From positions 3,224,001 through 3,288,000 of the forward strand of contig JAZGTN010000069.1 in the NCBI GenBank assembly GCA_037783415.1: a DNA stretch of 64,000 nt, in the 5' to 3' direction. The notes under the pieces were generated by a model. That model was not told the origin of the DNA. It saw only the letters and a list, made by a program, of their open reading frames with translations, and ran no database searches. The position numbers and the translations under genes were made by a program. This document shows, in pieces, positions 48,301 to 54,300 of the stretch. The stretch's first letter is position 1. Each line of letters begins with the position of its first letter. Source of the DNA: Leptasterias polaris (taxonomy: Eukaryota > Echinodermata > Asteroidea > Forcipulatida > Asteriidae).

Positions 48301-51300
48301 GGGTACGATCCATCAAGGGGCGTGGCCAAGGTATAGTATTCTTCAAATCCAACCTACATTGATTTCTGTGGAGATAGAGTTGCATTTTGGGAGAAAGTGG
48401 ACGGAGGGGGAGTCCGGCCCCAAGAGATGAAAAGCCTCTTCATTCTCGACAAATCCTATAATGTTGAACCTATCTAATAATGACCTACATTTTGGTGCTA
48501 TTCCATCCAGTGACGCTGTATCTGTTGACCTGTTGTTATTTGAAAATTGTATTTGTGAAATTTCAAATCCTTATGAGTTTTGTAAAATTCATATGAATTA
48601 TTTGAGGGAGAATGATGATCAATGTTGTTTGAAAGCAATGAACACGCAGATCGTAAAAGTATCACATCGTATGAAACCAGAAGTAAAACAAAACTCCAAA
48701 ACACCCCTCGTGTTCACAACAACCTATATCACGGGTAATCAACAAATTTTTACCTACAATTCAGAGCGACCACAGACTTTCAGAAATATTTTGGGATCCA
48801 CCTTTCTTTGAAGACAACAAAGGATAAACGCCTTGTGACTCCTAAACACAAACATACCCGGACACCCACGTTTCTTTTATTTCCCATACACTTGTTGCAA
48901 CCCCACATCTTTTAAAATTGTACAGAGATTTACCCGAATCTTTTAATCGACCCACATGCAACAGATGAGGAAGCGTACAAAGGATCTGAAAATCCCCACC
49001 CCCCCCCCCCCCCCCCACCCCATCACTACTGACCCGCACAGTCAAAAGGGTCACAGAATTTCTGTTTAACTATTTCCCCACCACTTCCCTGTTATAAAAT
49101 AACATAAGTGGAGATAGCCCAGCACAGTTAACATAAATTGGATTTGTTTTGTCACAAAAACAATTTTCAAATTACAAGTAAACAGGTACAGTGTCAATGG
49201 ATGGGACAGTATCAACATTATTTTATTATCTTTAGCATCGCCGTTGCTTCTTTGGCTGACTGGGTTCCTGTAGCTCCGTTTGTTTTGCTTGCCGTTTAAG
49301 TTGTTGCGAAAACTAAAACCCTACATCCTCTCCGGTCTGGTGGAGGATGGAGGTTTCAGATTATCAGGTTATGTATGGCCTATTCTTTGAGGCTCTGCAT
49401 CAGACAAGTTGCTTGAATCATGGGGGTAGTTATATTTACATCTGAGAAGACATTCTTCTGTTCATGTCCGTCGCTTTGATTCAGACAAGAAAAAATCAAA
49501 ATCATACAAAACCAGGTGCAGTTAATCAGACAAAAACTGAAGAATCTGCTCTGCTTGATGTACTTTATCATCATCGATTCAAATTTCAATGCCCACAGTA
49601 AGGATACAATTGTGTCTTGATTCATGTGATGGAAATGTAATTTACTAAAACTCCTTTCTAAGTCCTAATAATACACGGCAGGTATCAATGTGATAGCATG
49701 ATTTATAATAATACAATTATTTCATTTGTCACCTTAGACCAGGTTTCTGATAATTTATGTAAGCGGTCTTTATAAATCCAAACTTATTGCAAATAATGCT
49801 GACATTGACAATCTGGCTATGTAAATAAGTCACAATACTTGTTAATTATATGAATGTAATGCTACATCTTTGGAAGTTCGTGTTAAAATGTAGCTGCTAA
49901 ACAATATTTACCCTTAAATGCCCTAACAATCGAATGTTCAGCGAGACAGCTATTATCATGTGGCTAATAATTCTCTCCACGTGTCCTGTTGTTTACATCA
50001 GCGTGTACCCAGACTTATCAAATATTTCACACATTGCACCAGAATGGTACCAGTCTGATAACAGTCAAGCTACTGCAGGCTCTTTCTACAACTTTAAATT
50101 ATTTGGAAATATTTTCTTCTTTAAAAATATGTTTTTAAACATATTTGGAAAGTATAAACAATGTTGTATTACACATGTTTTTGTGTACTATTTAATGTGA
50201 TGTAAATAATATGTTTTGTACTTGCAATATTTCAATTAACTTTAAAGTTACATAAAAAGCAAACAGCGCCACCAATAGTTAGCCTGATATCATGACTATT
50301 CTGGATTATAAAATTGGAGGAATATTCCGCCTATATCTCGAATTGCCCAAACTTCACAGGGTGTCATCATGCAGATTCTGTTTGTACAAGGTCTACTGAA
50401 CATAAATCAGTCAAAACCTGTTATATATCCTCCGCTGCAAGGTTCAGGTAAAAAGTGCCTTTTGGCTGCCGGACTATTACTAGCTCATTGTTCCTGTCAA
50501 TTTTGTCATATCTTGTAGTTTGATTCCTTTGCTTTTAGTTTTTTTGTTTGTCTTTTCCTTGTATTTTTTGTCTTTTGTAACTACCTTGTAATCCCTTGTC
50601 ATGGGTTGTTTATGTTTAGTTGTTAAAGTACATGAGTAGTACAAGCTTATTAAAAGCATGGTATTGGACTGAGGTGTCATTTTGGACTGCTTTGTATTAC
50701 AGATGCATCTTGCACTCTACTGCTTTGCTAATGGTCAGGTGACTAGCGCCCTCAAGCTGATGTATAGGTCCAGGTATCTGACATTACTCGTCTGTGGGGA
50801 AGACCACCCAGAAATGGCGCATTTTGATGTAAGTCAGTCAATCTTCTATTTCAGATTTGATGTTGAAGTTTATAATATTCGGAGATTGCAAAAACTACAA
50901 TCAGTAAATGTACAATCAGTAAATGTATACTATTTTTTTATTTTAAGGGTTGACCTACTTATGATATACATTTTTGTCAGGCTATTTATATTCTTTCTTA
51001 CTGATTTTCTGTCAGCATAACATTGGAAATAATAGAATATAAGAATATCATGCTTGGCTGCACCCCCCTTTCCCATTGTGTCTTCATTGGGAATCTCAGG
51101 AATTTGTTTTGGGTTTTTTTTTTGGGTTTTTTTTGGGGGGGGGGGTTACTTGTGTACAAGAGAGGAAAAGTGTGTTTGCCTGTTGTCTTTTAAAACAAAT
51201 CGGGGAGTGCTATTGTATTTTACATTTTGATACATGAAATGGTCCTTTTATCATGATTTTTAATTCCAATCTTCACTTGAAATTGTGTGCTTTTTCTTCT

Positions 51301-54300
51301 ACAGAGCAATATTGGGCTTGTCCTTCATGGAGTCGGTGAATCAGATCTAGCCTTGAAGTTTCTGGAAAGGGCAAGAAAGACGACCCTCAAGTATCATGGC
51401 ACAAAGAGCCTCAAGACTGCATTAAGGTAAGACAACTCACTCAGTCTGTCTTAGACAATATTGACTTATCGATTAATTGATATTGATTCTTTCAAGACCG
51501 TTTGGAAATACAATGAAATTGATCAGCTTCAGATTGCACTTTTTATCACAACTCACTCTAGAAGCAGACTACATGTAGATCACAAGAGCACATTAGGTTT
51601 CAATGAACAGAGAGCCAGTGCTATAGTTTATAGTTGTCTATAAGAAAAGTGGTCCTCTGGACAACTGTAACTCCTTTGGGTCGTTTGCAAGGATCCAACA
51701 CCATCCAGTAACTCAGCACCAAGCTATTGGACTCTGGCAGTATACCTGACCCCCATGTAAAGCATGATCAGTGTTACTAGTCCTGCAGCCTACAGTTCAA
51801 CATACTCAAATACAACATGCAGTTGGTTTGATGGGTTGTGGTGAAGGCAGAAATAAAAATGGGGAAACAGTTGGATCAATTTTGTAATCATTTGGTTTTG
51901 GTGTGGACAAAAAGTTAAAGGAGTCATTAATTAGTTCTGCGATTGCGTTTCAAACTGTTGGTACTGATGATATTGAATCTAATTTGGCCTTTTTGATGTT
52001 GACTCCACAGCCATCATCTTGTTGGTAGAGTCTATTCATCTCGTGGTGATTTCCGTACGGCACTCAGACATGAGAAGGAAGCCTACACCATCTACAAAGA
52101 ACAGGTACATCTCATTCAAGTCATTATGCAACTATACATCTCTAGGCAGGGTAGCTAAAACACGCTAAAACACCTACTAGTTTACAGTTTTGTCACTGAA
52201 TAGGGGTGCACTAGTTACATGCCACTTAACATGGGACCCAGTGATACCTCAGTGCAAGTTGTCTGCCTGTCTGTCTAGTTCATTCTAGTTTACAATACAT
52301 CTTCAAATTAAATAAAATTTACCCAGTCAGTTTCCCTTGTGGTTTATAACTTATTTGAATTGAAAAAGTTGAAAAAGTTGAATTGAAAAAGTTGAATCCC
52401 CTTAAGGTGATCCCTCCTGCTGCTTCCCAGGTTGTATCATAAACTTGGATGTGATCCCTGGCTGTAACGACAGTTACAGGTTGTACATGTATGGCTTCTG
52501 ACTGGCACCCTGAACAAAGTTACTGACAAAATAGGGAGACCACCAACATAGGGTTAGATGGCTCAGTTGGTAGAGCGCCGGCACATTAAACCGGAGGTCG
52601 TTAGTTCAAATTTCGCTCTAGTCAATTTTTCTTTGTTCAACCCTCAGTTATACAATTTACCCAGTCAGTTTCCCTTGTGGTTTATAACTAATTATCAATT
52701 ATACTTTCTGTGGTTTATAACTTATTATCAATTATAAGTTAATTTTAAATTCAACTAAGAAAAACAATCCTTTAATTATTTATTTTTGTATTTCCTTTTT
52801 TCCTGCAGTTTGGTGAGCATCATGAGAAGACCAAAGAGAGTTCTGAATTTCTTCGTCAGCTCACACAACAGGCAGTCAACTTCCAGAAAACGGTCAGTTG
52901 CTCTCAAGCATCTTCCATTGATTAGTGATAAACAACAATTTACTTTCACATAATATTTTGGATTTCCTGTTTAAATGTTGTGGTACCCGTGTGAAGGGAA
53001 GGAGGAACAATCCTCTATCTACTGGAGGATGAGCATCCGCTAAATAAAATAAAATGAATCCGCCAAAGGATGTCCAAAATAGGAATGATAACTAACCCTA
53101 ACACTGGATGAGTGTGCTACTTGCTGTGCAATATTTTTTACGTGCTTTGTGTGTTTCTTGATTTCCTAAATGCTCTTTGTTAGATTCATTCTTCATTTTT
53201 AAACTGTTAACTTAAAAAGAACTATTTGTATTCCTTTTATTGTTAATGTATATTGTTTTGTAATTCAGCCAGTAGGCTGCAATGAGCAGTTTTTTTAATA
53301 AACCATAATAATAATAATAATAATAATTTAATAGAGAGTACCAATTCACATGATACTGCTAGCACAGCACAATCACCAAACTAATACAAATCAATAGACC
53401 ACACTCTAATCAGTGAATTTCATATTGCCTACATACGCTAGCTACTACACACAAATGTACAAGGATGTCGATGAAATATTCCCCCTATAAGTGCAGTTTC
53501 TACCGAACAAAATTACTTCTTAGAATCCACCGGGATGCTAGAAATTCATCTCTCCCTGTTAGTAAACGTTAGGAGACATAGCAAGAGCCATGCTCCCTCG
53601 AAATTAGAGAGAAATACTCAGCTAAAAATTGTTTGCTATTTCACGTTCAGAGTGGAAACAGAAAGAAAAAGTGAGTTCAAGGGTCATGTACCTATACTTT
53701 CTAACAGAAAAATGTGTAAATCACAAAAGCTTGAACACTGAGGGCGCACTTTGGTTTCCTACATTAACCTTATGGAAATACAAATTTGAGGAATAGTTAA
53801 TGGCATTATGAAAATATCTCTATTCAAATACAAATTTGAATGAAATGGTGGTTCACCTTCAATTAACCCTGCTACTTTTGGTGAAATTTGTCATGAAGTA
53901 TGAACCGGGCTTAATCCGTGTAGAGGGACTTGACATAAATGTCTTCATAAATGTTAACTTTTGCTCTCGTCAATTTTTTATCATAATAATAATGGGTTAT
54001 TTCTTATATCTGGCTGGCCTGGGTTTTGATTTGTTATTGTGTTTGTAATACTTAATGTGCGATTTTGTAAGCATGTCATTTTTAGTATAACCTTGTGATA
54101 CTACTGACCATGTTTTGTGTTAAACCGTTTTTTGTTTTTTTTGTGGTTTTTTAATGTGGTGATTGATTCTTGATTGTATTCTCTACACAGATGAATGAGT
54201 TACGTAAAGGCAACTCCCGTGCAGCTATGCGTCCAATCCCCTTCAGCGTTCCGTCCATAGCTGGTGTTTTAGACACACTCAATATGATCAATGGTGTCTT

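Noticed and set aside
52556..52625. Functional tRNA gene
   Set aside because: The D arm is good, but the anticodon arm and acceptor stem are weak, and the same sequence recurs within a dispersed repeat at 61365.
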